The notes under the pieces were generated by a model. The model made no database searches. It worked only from the letters and a program-made list of their open reading frames with translations, and had not been told where the DNA came from. Made by a program: the position numbers and the translations under genes. From positions 1 through 64,000 of the forward strand of contig DASUFL010000053.1 in the NCBI GenBank assembly GCA_036274595.1: a stretch of 64,000 nucleotides of DNA. Reading direction: 5' to 3'. How positions within the stretch are numbered: the stretch's first letter is position 1; each line of letters opens with the position of its first letter. Below, piece by piece: positions 8,378-16,826 of the stretch. Source of the stretch: WS-9 sp036274595. GTDB lineage: Bacteria; Eisenbacteria; RBG-16-71-46; SZUA-252.

Positions 8378-9688
8378 ATGCACGGCATCGATCGATTCCA
8401 TGAAAGGCCTCGCGCGGAAGCGGGGAACACCCTCGTCGTGGTGCTCCTCGTGCTCTTCCTCCTCACGTCGCTCGGGATCTCGTACGTGGCGGTGACGAAG
8501 GGCGAGAAGCAGATCGCGAGCAACGAGGCGATCGGCAGCGCGGCGTTCCAGAACGCCGAGGCAGGGATCTCGGAGGCGCTCCTCCGCATGTCGTCGACGA
8601 CCGACCAACCAGGCGCTCCGCATTTCGGGCTGGGAGAGCCCGGTCCGTTCACGCCCGGCTGGGGACTGTACATCGTCACGGATCCAGGCAACTCGGGGCT
8701 CGATCCGAACGCGGCCGCGACGGCCACGGACGGGCTCGACAACGATACGGACGCGGCGGTGGACGAGACGAGCGAGCGGTATCCCGAGACAGGCTCCAGG
8801 CAAGGACCCCTTGCGCTCGCGGACCGGCTCGACTACCCGTGGGTGAAGGTGCGCTACAAGCTGAATGGGGCGAACCAGATCCTCCGCTTTGGCGACCACG
8901 ACAACGATCCGTTCACGCCGCCTAGGGAGAACCTGGTGCGGGGCATTCCGGAGATCATCATCACGGCCGAGGGACGCAAGGGCGCGAGCCAGAAGGTGGT
9001 CACCGTCGAGGCGGTGAAGTGGCCGCTGCCGCCGGTCCCGGGCTCGGTCTACACGGAGGGGCCGCTCGGGTTCGCCGGCGCTTCGTTCGACATCGACGGC
9101 CGGGATCACTACGCGTCGGCGCCGTGGGACACGGTGCCGGGCGCGACGCCCCTCCTGGGCATCGCCACGACGTACGATCCTTCGACCGTCACGAGCGGAC
9201 TCAACGCCGCCGCCCAGGACAACATCCTGGGCGCGGGCGGCACGCCGAGCGTCCAGGCGTCGCCGGTGAACCTGGACATTCCGGCGATGGCCGCCGCGTT
9301 CAACCTGATGGCGGACTACACCCTCACGGGGAACCAGACGAATCCGACCGTCCCCAACTGGGGCGCCCTTGGCGATCTGAAGATCATTCACATCGCGGGA
9401 GATCTCGCCATCTCGGGAAACATGACGGGCGCGGGCGTCCTCGTGATCGACGGCGATTTCCAGATGGGCGGTACGATCAACTGGGAAGGCGTCGTGATCT
9501 GTCTCGGCGACGTGGACGTGGTGGGTGGTGGTAGCGCGAAGAACATCGTGGGAGCCCTCTTGATCCAGGGAACGGTCGCCGGCGCCTCAAACGTCAACGG
9601 TAACGTGAAGGTGCTCTACTCGAGCCAGATGCTCCAGAATCTGAACATGCTGTCCAAGTACGAGATCACGTCCTGGATCGATCAGTAG
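8378..9688 (+). CDS. PilX-like pilus assembly protein with C-terminal beta-helix-like domain (copy 2)
   Basis: This 436-residue paralogue of the preceding gene shares the order of parts. It has a hydrophobic N-terminal segment (NTLVVVLLVLFLLTSLGISY), VAVTKGEKQIASNEAIG, QNAEAGISEAL, an Asp-rich loop (DNDTDAAVD) followed by RYPE, and C-terminal beta-helix-like strands (IIHIAGDLAISG, VLVIDGDFQMGG, VVICLGDVDVVG). The calcium loop is less canonical than in copy 1, with Gly replaced by Ala. The start ATG has GAAAGGG upstream; an in-frame GTG three codons earlier is an alternative. The tandem pair probably arose by duplication and closes the minor-pilin operon. Confidence 0.82.
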   Translation: MHGIDRFHERPRAEAGNTLVVVLLVLFLLTSLGISYVAVTKGEKQIASNEAIGSAAFQNAEAGISEALLRMSSTTDQPGAPHFGLGEPGPFTPGWGLYIVTDPGNSGLDPNAAATATDGLDNDTDAAVDETSERYPETGSRQGPLALADRLDYPWVKVRYKLNGANQILRFGDHDNDPFTPPRENLVRGIPEIIITAEGRKGASQKVVTVEAVKWPLPPVPGSVYTEGPLGFAGASFDIDGRDHYASAPWDTVPGATPLLGIATTYDPSTVTSGLNAAAQDNILGAGGTPSVQASPVNLDIPAMAAAFNLMADYTLTGNQTNPTVPNWGALGDLKIIHIAGDLAISGNMTGAGVLVIDGDFQMGGTINWEGVVICLGDVDVVGGGSAKNIVGALLIQGTVAGASNVNGNVKVLYSSQMLQNLNMLSKYEITSWIDQ

Positions 9689-9716
9689 CGCCGTAGCATT
9701 GCAGTGTGCTTTCGCC

Positions 9717-9810
9717 GGGCCGCGCACGGGCTTACCTCCGCGCGCGGCTCTTCGCTTTGCGCTTCGCGCAAAGCTCGACAGGCGCCCTCCGGTAAGCCCG
9801 TGCGCGGCCC
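9717..9810. repeat. Perfect 20-bp inverted repeat with nested hairpins between convergent genes
   Basis: The arms at 9717-9736 and 9791-9810 are perfect 20-base inverted complements (the second reads GGTAAGCCCGTGCGCGGCCC). A nested hairpin lies between them (GCTTTGCGC at 9754-9762 with GCGCAAAGC at 9766-9774, loop TTC). Two further small hairpins (GCCCG/CGGGC, then CGGGC/GCCCG) lie just outside at 9825-9845. There is no T-run. The element could act as a bidirectional terminator between the convergent genes, or be a REP/MITE-like dispersed repeat. No second copy was seen in this window. Confidence 0.8.
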
Positions 9811-9854
9811 TACCGAAGCGCACCGCCCGCTCCGGGCTTCGCCCGATCGCTCCG

Positions 9855-11969
9855 TCATTGATAAAGCCAATAATGGAAGGGGGCGTAGTCACGCCCTTCG
9901 GCGCCTGTGGGCTCCTCGCGCTCGAGGCGGATTTCGGGGCGGGAGCTTTGGATGAGGCGGGCGGGGATGGTGAAGGCGGGCTCGACCCAGGCCGACTCCG
10001 ACCTCGCGATGGCCAAGGTCCCGGCGGGAGCGCCATCCACCTGGACGTCGAGGCGGGCCGGGTACCAGGCGTCGGTGCGCATCACGAGCGTGAGATCGCG
10101 TCCCGGCGTGACCGATGCGCGGAAGCGCTCGCTCATCCGGACGATCCGCCCCGCGTCCGTCAGCGGGCGGTTCCGGACATCGGCGTAGGCATAGCGCCGG
10201 AGCACGTCGGTCGCCTCGGGATCCGAGGTCCACCCGTGGCGAGCCTCGTCCTCGAGCCACCCCAGGTCGATCGAATCGACGAGGCGCTTGCCCTCGATCT
10301 CCGGGTGCGCAAGAACCGGGCGATCGGTCGGCTTCACGTCGATCCAGGACGCGGGATAGACGACCATGTCCGTGCCCCCCGTGATCGTATTGATGCCGAG
10401 GTGCGCGCGGTAGGCCTCCGGCCCGAGGATCCCGCTCTCCTCCCAGTAGGGAAACCATCCCGGGTAGATGGCGAAGTAGGTCGGGAGCCGGTTGGCGGGC
10501 AGCCGGCGCAAATGCTCGAACAGGCAGCCGAGCCCCGAGCGGTACACGCGCGCGAAGCCGGCGCTCGTGAGGCCGACCAGGTCGAGCGTCGAGCGCCTGC
10601 CGTAGTACGCGATCGCTCCGGCGTCGTTCAACCCTACGATCGCGTTCGGCGGAAGGTTCTGATCGATCCACTGGCCGACGCGCACCTGCTGATGGAGGAT
10701 GTTCTCGCAGTTGTGCGCGTAGAAGAGCGCGATCTCCGCGTGGGCCCGGAGGAGGAGGGGGGACCAGGCGACAACCGGCGCGAGGACGGCGATGGTCGCG
10801 ATGAGCGCGCCCGCGGCGCGCGGCATGCTGCTCCATGCCCAGGTGGCGAGGCGCCCGAAGCCCCCGGCCGCGAGGAGGAGCACGACCGGATAGAGCCCCT
10901 GCTGATAGCGGAACAGGTGCACCTGCCAGATCACGGGAATCGAGTTGACGAGGATGCCCGCGCCGACGAGAGGGAAGAGGGCGAGGCCGCCGTCCCACGA
11001 GCGCCTCCGGGGCCAGAGCGCGAACGCGAGATAGAGGCCTGCGCCGATCGCGAACGGGATCGTCATCCGCGGGAACGGGAGCCCGCGCTCGTTGAGCAGG
11101 AATGCTCCAGCGTAAACCGAGGCGATGTCCCTCCAGACCTTGGGCGCGTTCTCGATGTAGCTCGCTCGAACCTCACGGTAGGGCTCGGCCAGGATCGACT
11201 TGGCCTGCGAGCTGGTCGACTCGACCGATCCCGCGACGGCGAGATTCACGAGGAACGGAAGCAGACCGAACAAAAACGGAAGGATGGAGATCGGCTCCGC
11301 CAGGCGCAGGGGCGCCCCGGCGCGCGCGGCGCGGTGACGATCGGCGAGGACCAGGAGGCCGAACACGAAGCAGAGCACCGCCCCCTCCGGCCGCGAGAGC
11401 GCGAGCGCGAGGAGCCACCAGCGGAGCTTGGGGAAGCGCGCCTCCTTGCGCTCCCTGAGATACGTGTGGAGCGTCGCGAGGAGGACCGTCGCGTAGAGCG
11501 GAATCTCCATGCCGCTCATGTACCCCCAGAGGAGCTGCGCGCTCGCGAGGAACAGGGCCAGCGCGAGGCCCCCGCCGACGAAGCCCCCCAGGCGGCATCC
11601 GAGGCGCAGGACGAGGAGCGCGCTCGCGACGAAGCCGACGACGCCGATCGCGAGCGCCCAAGCGATGCAGATCGACGGCGGGAGCCCGAGCAGATGCGGC
11701 GGCACGAGGAGGAGCGGGTACCCGAGGCTGGTCGCTCCGGTCGTGGGAGCGTTTCCCGGCGTGTAGACGAAGGGATGCCCCTGGGCGATGGCGCGGGCGT
11801 ACTGGAGATAGATGAAGCTGTCATCCAGCGGAAGCGAGAGCCCGCCTCCGGTGACCGTGAGCTCGGTCCGGAGCATGCTTCCCACGTGGAACGCCGCGAT
11901 CGCGAGGATGAGGAGCGTGAGGACGATCCCGCCGCGCCGGCGGAGGAGCTCTCGAAGGCTCTCGATCAT
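9855..11969 (-). CDS. Polytopic membrane protein, glycosyltransferase-39-like (GT-C fold)
   Basis: The 704-residue protein has an N-terminal membrane helix, then about ten hydrophobic segments up to residue ~410 and a ~290-residue soluble C-terminal domain. The first loop contains LPLDDSFIYLQYARAIAQG, an acidic DD motif where GT-C glycosyltransferases keep catalytic Asp residues, followed by FVYTPGNAPTTGATSLGYPL. The overall layout fits lipid-linked-sugar transferases of the GT39/GT83-like superfamily. The donor and acceptor are unknown. The start overlaps the upstream gene's stop by 4 bases, so the two form an operon. Their position between two pilus gene groups allows a role in pilin or surface glycosylation, but that is inference only. 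Confidence 0.75.
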   Translation of the reverse strand: MIESLRELLRRRGGIVLTLLILAIAAFHVGSMLRTELTVTGGGLSLPLDDSFIYLQYARAIAQGHPFVYTPGNAPTTGATSLGYPLLLVPPHLLGLPPSICIAWALAIGVVGFVASALLVLRLGCRLGGFVGGGLALALFLASAQLLWGYMSGMEIPLYATVLLATLHTYLRERKEARFPKLRWWLLALALSRPEGAVLCFVFGLLVLADRHRAARAGAPLRLAEPISILPFLFGLLPFLVNLAVAGSVESTSSQAKSILAEPYREVRASYIENAPKVWRDIASVYAGAFLLNERGLPFPRMTIPFAIGAGLYLAFALWPRRRSWDGGLALFPLVGAGILVNSIPVIWQVHLFRYQQGLYPVVLLLAAGGFGRLATWAWSSMPRAAGALIATIAVLAPVVAWSPLLLRAHAEIALFYAHNCENILHQQVRVGQWIDQNLPPNAIVGLNDAGAIAYYGRRSTLDLVGLTSAGFARVYRSGLGCLFEHLRRLPANRLPTYFAIYPGWFPYWEESGILGPEAYRAHLGINTITGGTDMVVYPASWIDVKPTDRPVLAHPEIEGKRLVDSIDLGWLEDEARHGWTSDPEATDVLRRYAYADVRNRPLTDAGRIVRMSERFRASVTPGRDLTLVMRTDAWYPARLDVQVDGAPAGTLAIARSESAWVEPAFTIPARLIQSSRPEIRLEREEPTGAEGRDYAPFHYWLYQ

Positions 11970-13564
11970 GGCTCGACCAGGCGGACGCGGTAGATCGGAA
12001 TCGGCGGATAGCCGACGGGCTCGGTCTTGAAGAGCGAGACGAGCGCGGAGTCGGGGCGGACGAGGTAGACGGGGCGGTTCTTGATGTTCCGCGCGACGAT
12101 GCGATTCAGCATGAGGTCCGGGTCCGGTGGTCCGGAGGGCGCCACGAGGCCGGGATAGCGCTTGGCGATGTGGTACCGGTACCAGTCCCAGATGAGAAGG
12201 CTCTTGTAGACGACCGCGAGCTTGGGGTGGCTCTGCTTGAACTCGGTCGCCTTGTAGAACCAGAGCGAGAAGGTCCGGCCGTCGTAGTCGCTCACGATGA
12301 GCGCGTTCGGCTCGACCGCCTCGAGGCTGCGCCGCGCGTAGAGGTACGGCGTCAGGTCGTTCGACGCGTCGACCAGGGGCCAGTTCGCCCTCGCCATGAG
12401 GAGCACGAGAGCGGCGGCCGCGACCCCCAGAGCCGCGCGGCCGAGGTAGGGAGCCCGCTCCCACGCGCCGCCGAGCCCCGCGCCCGCCAGGCAGCAGAGG
12501 ATGGCCGCCGCCGGCATCCAGTAGCCGACGTCGTCGGGGATCGTGTAGGCCGAGAGAAGGACGAGAGACGCGCCGAGGGCGAGGAGCGCCGGCACCACCG
12601 ACGCACCCGCGTTCGCGGGGGCCTCCACCCCATCCCGCCTCGATCGGCGCGTCAGGAAGAGGAGCGCGGCCACCCCTCCTACGAGCACGAGCAGCCCCGG
12701 CCCGAAGTCCGTCCACCAGCGGCCGGGGAACAGGTGGCTGCCTACAGCCACGAATCCGCGGCTGAAGAAGTTGCCCCGGTACTGGGCCCCGGTGAGCACC
12801 CACCAGAGGCGCTGCGGCGTGCTGGGCACCCCCCACGAGAACTCCGGCCCCAGGGACGCCCGGATCGGGAGATAGGCGTCGAGCGAAACGCCCCAAATCA
12901 CAAGAACGAGCAACAGAACGCATCCCGTCACGCCGATGGATTTCGAAACGAGGCGACGTACGGCCACCCACGCGATGGCCGGCGCCGCGGCGAGCACGAG
13001 CAGGTGATTCGAGAGTCCGAGACCGAAGAGATACGCGGCAAGCGCCAAGTACCGGTTCTTGTCGCTCCGCTCGGCGCGCGCGAGCGCCCAGAGGATCGCG
13101 GCGAGGAACACGATGTTCAGGGTGTAGACCTCGGCCACGACGCTCTGGCTCCAGGCGCCCTGCGAGAACGCGTAGAGGAGCGCCGCGGCAAGCGCGGCGA
13201 TCGCGAGCGCGGAGGATCCGGCGGCCGGCGCGAGCTCGGCGGCCCCGCGCGCGATGAAGAAGACGCCCGCGGCGCCGGCGAGCGCCGAGACGAGATTGAT
13301 CCGGAACGCGGTCGTGCCGATCGGTAGAAGGCTCGAGACGCGTCCGAGCAGCACGTAGAGCGGGTAGCCGGTGGGGTGGGGAATGCCGAGGGTCGCGGAC
13401 GCGACGAGGAGATCGCCGGAGTCCTCGCCGAAGTTTCGCCACGCGACGGTCGGCGACAGGGTGGACGCGTAGACCCAGAGCGCGACCAGGGCGGCGACCC
13501 ATGTGGCGCCGCGGGCGTGGCGGGGCATGCGCGGCAAGCTAACAGAGGGGTGAAGGTCGGTCAA
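11966..13564 (-). CDS. DUF2723 family membrane protein (TMEM260-like O-mannosyltransferase family)
   Basis: The 532-residue protein has roughly ten membrane helices. The first loop has TLSPTVAWRNFGEDSGDLLV and then LGIPHPTGYPLYVLLGRV, the hallmark of the DUF2723 family, which includes the eukaryotic O-mannosyltransferase TMEM260. The E-D pair in the first loop is the likely catalytic acid site of a GT-C fold. The start is TTG because GGGAGG lies 6 bases upstream; the in-frame ATG 36 bases downstream has no ribosome site. It is translationally coupled to the next GT-C-like gene. It likely transfers a sugar from a lipid carrier to an extracytoplasmic acceptor, which cannot be named from the sequence. 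Confidence 0.85.
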   Translation of the reverse strand: MTDLHPSVSLPRMPRHARGATWVAALVALWVYASTLSPTVAWRNFGEDSGDLLVASATLGIPHPTGYPLYVLLGRVSSLLPIGTTAFRINLVSALAGAAGVFFIARGAAELAPAAGSSALAIAALAAALLYAFSQGAWSQSVVAEVYTLNIVFLAAILWALARAERSDKNRYLALAAYLFGLGLSNHLLVLAAAPAIAWVAVRRLVSKSIGVTGCVLLLVLVIWGVSLDAYLPIRASLGPEFSWGVPSTPQRLWWVLTGAQYRGNFFSRGFVAVGSHLFPGRWWTDFGPGLLVLVGGVAALLFLTRRSRRDGVEAPANAGASVVPALLALGASLVLLSAYTIPDDVGYWMPAAAILCCLAGAGLGGAWERAPYLGRAALGVAAAALVLLMARANWPLVDASNDLTPYLYARRSLEAVEPNALIVSDYDGRTFSLWFYKATEFKQSHPKLAVVYKSLLIWDWYRYHIAKRYPGLVAPSGPPDPDLMLNRIVARNIKNRPVYLVRPDSALVSLFKTEPVGYPPIPIYRVRLVEP

Positions 13565-13628
13565 CGCGACCTCCCTCGTCGATCGATCTCGAGCCGGCGC
13601 GCTCTAGGCAGCGGATCGAGATCGATCG

Positions 13629-13649
13629 CTCCGTGCGGAATGCACGGAG
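13629..13649. other. Short perfect hairpin in the divergent intergenic region
   Basis: CTCCGTGC (13629-13636) and GCACGGAG (13642-13649) form an 8-bp stem with a 5-base loop. It lies 94 bases upstream of the sigma-54-type site at 13743, in the 274-base gap between the divergent DUF2723 and pilM genes. The distance fits an enhancer site for a sigma-54 activator such as PilR, but a plain secondary structure cannot be excluded. Confidence 0.4.
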
Positions 13650-13742
13650 TGGAAGGGCCGCGCTCGCAAAGCGCGCGACGCGGGGCGCTCGCCGCGTAAC
13701 CTGTTCGGCGAGTATGACTTACGTTGCAGGGATCGTCAGTCG

Positions 13743-13758
13743 TGGCACGGTACTTGCT
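13743..13758 (+). promoter_or_regulatory. Sigma-54 (RpoN) type promoter of pilMNOPQ
   Basis: TGGCACGGTACTTGCT is essentially the textbook -24/-12 consensus (TGGCACG-N4-TTGCT) with GG-N10-GC spacing. It lies 80 bases before the pilM start. It is the best of the four sigma-54-type sites in this window. Confidence 0.88.
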
Positions 13759-13838
13759 CGATCCAGCCGCGACGGACCCCCCGCAAGGTGTCGGGTGCCA
13801 GGGGTACGGCAAACCCAATCACAGACTCGGAGCGAACC

Positions 13839-14867
13839 ATGTTCGGGAAGAAGAAGAGCACGGTCGGTCTCGACATCGGCTCGAGCTCGATCAAGGTGGT
13901 GGAGATCGCTCGGGATCGCTCCGGGGACCGTTTGATCAACTTCGGCGTTTCGGAGCCGCTCTCCGAGGCGATCGTCGACGGCGAGATCATGGACCGGCAG
14001 ATGGTGCACGAAGCCATCACGAACCTCATGGAGTCGCGCCAGATCCGGACCAAGAGCGTGGCGACGGCCGTGTCGGGCCGCGCCGTGATCGTGAAGAAGA
14101 TCCTCATGGACCGCCTCAACGAGGAAGACGCGAAAGAGGCGATCCAGTGGGAGGCCGAGCAGCACGTCCCGTACGACATCAACGACGTGTCGCTCGACTT
14201 CCAGATCATCAATCCCAACGTCGACGCCAAGAAGATGCAGGTCCTCCTGGTCGCGGCGAAGAAGGACATGGTCCAGAACCATGCCGAGATCATCCGCGAG
14301 GCCGGCCTGACGCCGACGATCATCGACGTCGACTCCTTCGCCATCCAGAACGCGATCGAGGCGAACTACGAGTTCGTCCCGGGCGAGACGGTGGCGCTCG
14401 TGAACATCGGGGCCGAGATCACGAACCTGAACATCGTCCGGGACGGCGTGCCGCACTTCACGAAGGACCTCTCGGTGGGGTCGAACTCCTTCGTCGAAGG
14501 CATCCAGCGCCGCCACAACGTGAGCCAGGCCGAGGCGCTCCAGGCGCTGCGCGGACGGAACGACAGCGGCATCGACGTGACCGCGATCGTCCAGACGGCG
14601 TCCGAGGACCTCTCGGTGCAGATCGATCGCGCGATCTCCTTCCTGAAGTCGGCGGGAGACGCGGACCGCATCGACCGGATCCTCGTCTCGGGAGGCAGCG
14701 CCCGCATCACGGGGCTCACCGACTTCCTGAGCGGCCGCCATCACGTTCCCGTGTCCGTCGTGAATCCGGTACAGCGCATGTCGTTCGATCCGGGCCTCTT
14801 CGGCGGCGACATGCCCGAAGCGGTCGCGCCCATGCTGACCGTGGCCATCGGCCTCGCGCTGCGATAA
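13839..14867 (+). CDS. pilM: Type IV pilus inner-membrane platform protein PilM
   Basis: This 342-residue actin-like cytoplasmic ATPase recruits the PilN tail in the pilus alignment subcomplex. Visible motifs are the phosphate-1 loop VGLDIGSSSIKVVEIA near the N-terminus, ALVNIGAEITNLNIV (phosphate-2) in the middle, and ILVSGGSARITGL (adenosine motif) near residue 290. Length fits the family. The ATG is chosen because GGAG lies 6 bases upstream and the product starts MFGKKK, as PilM proteins usually do. It is the first gene of pilMNOPQ, separated from pilN by 9 bases. Confidence 0.97.
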   Translation: MFGKKKSTVGLDIGSSSIKVVEIARDRSGDRLINFGVSEPLSEAIVDGEIMDRQMVHEAITNLMESRQIRTKSVATAVSGRAVIVKKILMDRLNEEDAKEAIQWEAEQHVPYDINDVSLDFQIINPNVDAKKMQVLLVAAKKDMVQNHAEIIREAGLTPTIIDVDSFAIQNAIEANYEFVPGETVALVNIGAEITNLNIVRDGVPHFTKDLSVGSNSFVEGIQRRHNVSQAEALQALRGRNDSGIDVTAIVQTASEDLSVQIDRAISFLKSAGDADRIDRILVSGGSARITGLTDFLSGRHHVPVSVVNPVQRMSFDPGLFGGDMPEAVAPMLTVAIGLALR

Positions 14868-14876
14868 GGGGGAGCC

Positions 14877-15437
14877 ATGATTCGCATCAACCTCTTGCCC
14901 CGTGACGAACGCCAGGTCCGGCGCAAGATCGTGCTTCCGAACATCGGCGCCATGGTCCCGGTGTTCGCGCTCCTCGGCGTCGCGGGCCTCCTCGTCGCCT
15001 GCTCGATCGTTCAGGCGATGCAGGTGGCGCGTCTCAAGGCCGACATCGCGCATGCGCGCGAGGAGGCCGAGAAGCTGCGCCCGCAGATCCAGACGATCCA
15101 GGAGCTGACCCAGAAGCGCGAGGAGCTGACGCGCCGCCTCAACGTCATCGCGGCGCTCGACAAGAACCGGCTCTGGCGCGTGAAGCTGGTCGACGAGCTG
15201 AGCAAGTGCGTGCCCGATCACCTCTGGCTGACCAACTACGAGGAGATCGGTCCCGATCAGGTGAAGGTCGAGGGGGTCACCTTCTCGAACCTCCTCGTGG
15301 CGGACTTCATGTCCCGCCTCGAGGCCTCGCCGCTCTACGGCGACGTCGACCTGGTGATCGCGGAGAAGGGTCAGATCGATCAGCGCAACGTGGTGAAGTT
15401 CACGATCACGGCCAAGATGACCTTCCAGCCGGCCTGA
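14877..15437 (+). CDS. pilN: Type IV pilus assembly protein PilN
   Basis: The 186-residue bitopic inner-membrane protein starts MIRINLLPRDERQ; the INLLP motif is the PilM-binding tail of PilN. One membrane helix follows (residues ~23-43), then a coiled coil (ARLKADIAHAREEAEKLRPQ) and a ferredoxin-like periplasmic domain. The ribosome site GGGGGAG is just upstream. It pairs with PilO in the periplasmic alignment complex. Confidence 0.96.
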   Translation: MIRINLLPRDERQVRRKIVLPNIGAMVPVFALLGVAGLLVACSIVQAMQVARLKADIAHAREEAEKLRPQIQTIQELTQKREELTRRLNVIAALDKNRLWRVKLVDELSKCVPDHLWLTNYEEIGPDQVKVEGVTFSNLLVADFMSRLEASPLYGDVDLVIAEKGQIDQRNVVKFTITAKMTFQPA

Positions 15438-15451
15438 CGCAGGGGAGAGCG

Positions 15452-16060
15452 ATGGACCTCAAGGATCCGAAAACGCAGAAGTTGATGCTCGTCGGGCTGG
15501 GGACGGCGGTGCTCGTGTACTTCTACGTCTTCGCCGACTACGTCCCCTTGAACTACAAGGCGCGCTCGAAGGAGATCAGCGCCCTCAAGGCGGACTACAC
15601 GAAGGAGTCGAACGAGCTGACGAAGGCGCAGCAGCTCGTGAACCGCCTTCCGGAGCTGAAGAAGGAGTTCGCGCTCCTCAATCAGAAGTGGAGCGTGGCG
15701 CAGGAGCTCCTGCCCACCCAGAAGGAAGTGGCGAGCCTCCTCCGCAAGGTCACGATCGCGGGGCAGGAGTCGGGCGTGAAGTTCGTGCTCTTCAAGCCGA
15801 GCGAGCCGCACCCGACGCCCGACTTCACCGAGAACCCGGTCCAGGTGACGATCACGGGCGGCTTCCATCACGCCGGCTCGTTCCTCGCCGAGATCGCCGA
15901 GCTGTCGCGGCTGGTGAACGTCTCCCAGCTGCGGTTGAAGGGTTTTGACAAGGGGGAGCTGGACGACACCGTCCAGGCCGAATTCGTCGCCACCGCCTAC
16001 ACGCTGGCCGAGGGGACCCAGAATGAACCTGCCAAGCAGCCTGGCGCTGCCGCAAAGTAA
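15452..16060 (+). CDS. pilO: Type IV pilus assembly protein PilO
   Basis: The 202-residue protein has a short cytoplasmic start (MDLKDPKTQK), one membrane helix (~12-30), a coiled coil (KEISALKADYTKESNELTKA), then a ferredoxin-like domain with VQVTITGGFHHAGSFLAEI. This arrangement and the position between pilN and a PilP-like gene identify PilO. AGGGGAGAG precedes the ATG. The 3' end overlaps the next gene by 38 bases, which is longer than elsewhere in the operon. Confidence 0.94.
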   Translation: MDLKDPKTQKLMLVGLGTAVLVYFYVFADYVPLNYKARSKEISALKADYTKESNELTKAQQLVNRLPELKKEFALLNQKWSVAQELLPTQKEVASLLRKVTIAGQESGVKFVLFKPSEPHPTPDFTENPVQVTITGGFHHAGSFLAEIAELSRLVNVSQLRLKGFDKGELDDTVQAEFVATAYTLAEGTQNEPAKQPGAAAK

Positions 16061-16826
16061 GCTCTTCCAGAGCAGGATCTTTCTCGTCCTCCTGCTCGTG
16101 CTGGCGGTCCTGATCGGGGCCGGCGTGTTCTACTTCATGCGTCCGTTGTCGCCGCCGAAGGCGCCGACCGTCGCGACGTCGCCGGCCGCGCAGGCGGTCC
16201 AGCGGCCGACGCCGGCCGCCAAGGCGCCCGCTCCCGCTCCGATCGTCTACGGCCCGCCCGCGCCCGATTGGGTCGAGCGCGTGCCGATGCCGGCCACGCC
16301 CGGAGCTCCGGCCGCGGCTGCGACGGCGCTACCCGCCGGCGCCGCGACCTCCACGACGCCGCTCAGCGCGGCCTCGACCGGCGCGGCCGCGCAGACGGGT
16401 GCCTTGCCCGCAACGGGGGCCGCAGGCATCGTCGCCGCGCAGGCTCAGGAGACGCCCCAGTCGCTCGACGCGAGCGTCCTCTTCGCGCGCGAGCAGTACA
16501 TCTATACGAGCGGCGGCCGCCGCGATCCCTTCCAGTCGCTCCTCGACGGCAAGTACCAGAGCGCGTCCGGTGACGGCGCCCTGGTCGACGTCGGCGACAT
16601 CCATCTCGTCGGCATCATGTGGGGATCGGCCGACAAGTACGCGCTCGTGGAGGACAGCCGCGGACGCGGGTTCGTGCTGCGTGTGGGAGATCCGGTCGTG
16701 AACGGGTACATCTCGGGCATCACGAAGAATGAAATCCAGGTGGTTCAGAATGCCTTCGGGGAATCGCAAATGCTTTCGATCAAACTGAAACCGAAAGAGG
16801 GTGACGAGAATGCGACTCGAAACTAG
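16023..16826 (+). CDS. pilP: Type IV pilus assembly protein, PilP-like
   Basis: The 267-residue protein differs from classical PilP: it has an N-terminal membrane helix (residues ~18-38) rather than a clear lipobox, then a ~110-residue Ala/Pro/Thr-rich linker. The C-terminal domain begins YTSGGRRDPFQSLLDGK; the RDPF motif and the beta strands after it (VDVGDIHLVGIMWG, RGRGFVLRVGDPVVNGYI) match the PilP HR domain that contacts PilQ. The start has GAGGGGA upstream and lies inside the end of pilO. It probably links the PilNO complex to the secretin. Confidence 0.85.
   Translation: MNLPSSLALPQSKLFQSRIFLVLLLVLAVLIGAGVFYFMRPLSPPKAPTVATSPAAQAVQRPTPAAKAPAPAPIVYGPPAPDWVERVPMPATPGAPAAAATALPAGAATSTTPLSAASTGAAAQTGALPATGAAGIVAAQAQETPQSLDASVLFAREQYIYTSGGRRDPFQSLLDGKYQSASGDGALVDVGDIHLVGIMWGSADKYALVEDSRGRGFVLRVGDPVVNGYISGITKNEIQVVQNAFGESQMLSIKLKPKEGDENATRN

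Noticed and set aside
9699..11993. Long + strand open frame of 764 codons
   Set aside because: It is antisense to the GT-C-like gene, is Arg/Glu/Asp-rich with no domain, and arises from the high GC content.
11970..13502. Apparent 1215-codon - strand frame joining the two membrane-protein genes
   Set aside because: Its upstream half is a shifted shadow of the DUF2723 gene; the real second gene starts at 11969 with an ATGA overlap.
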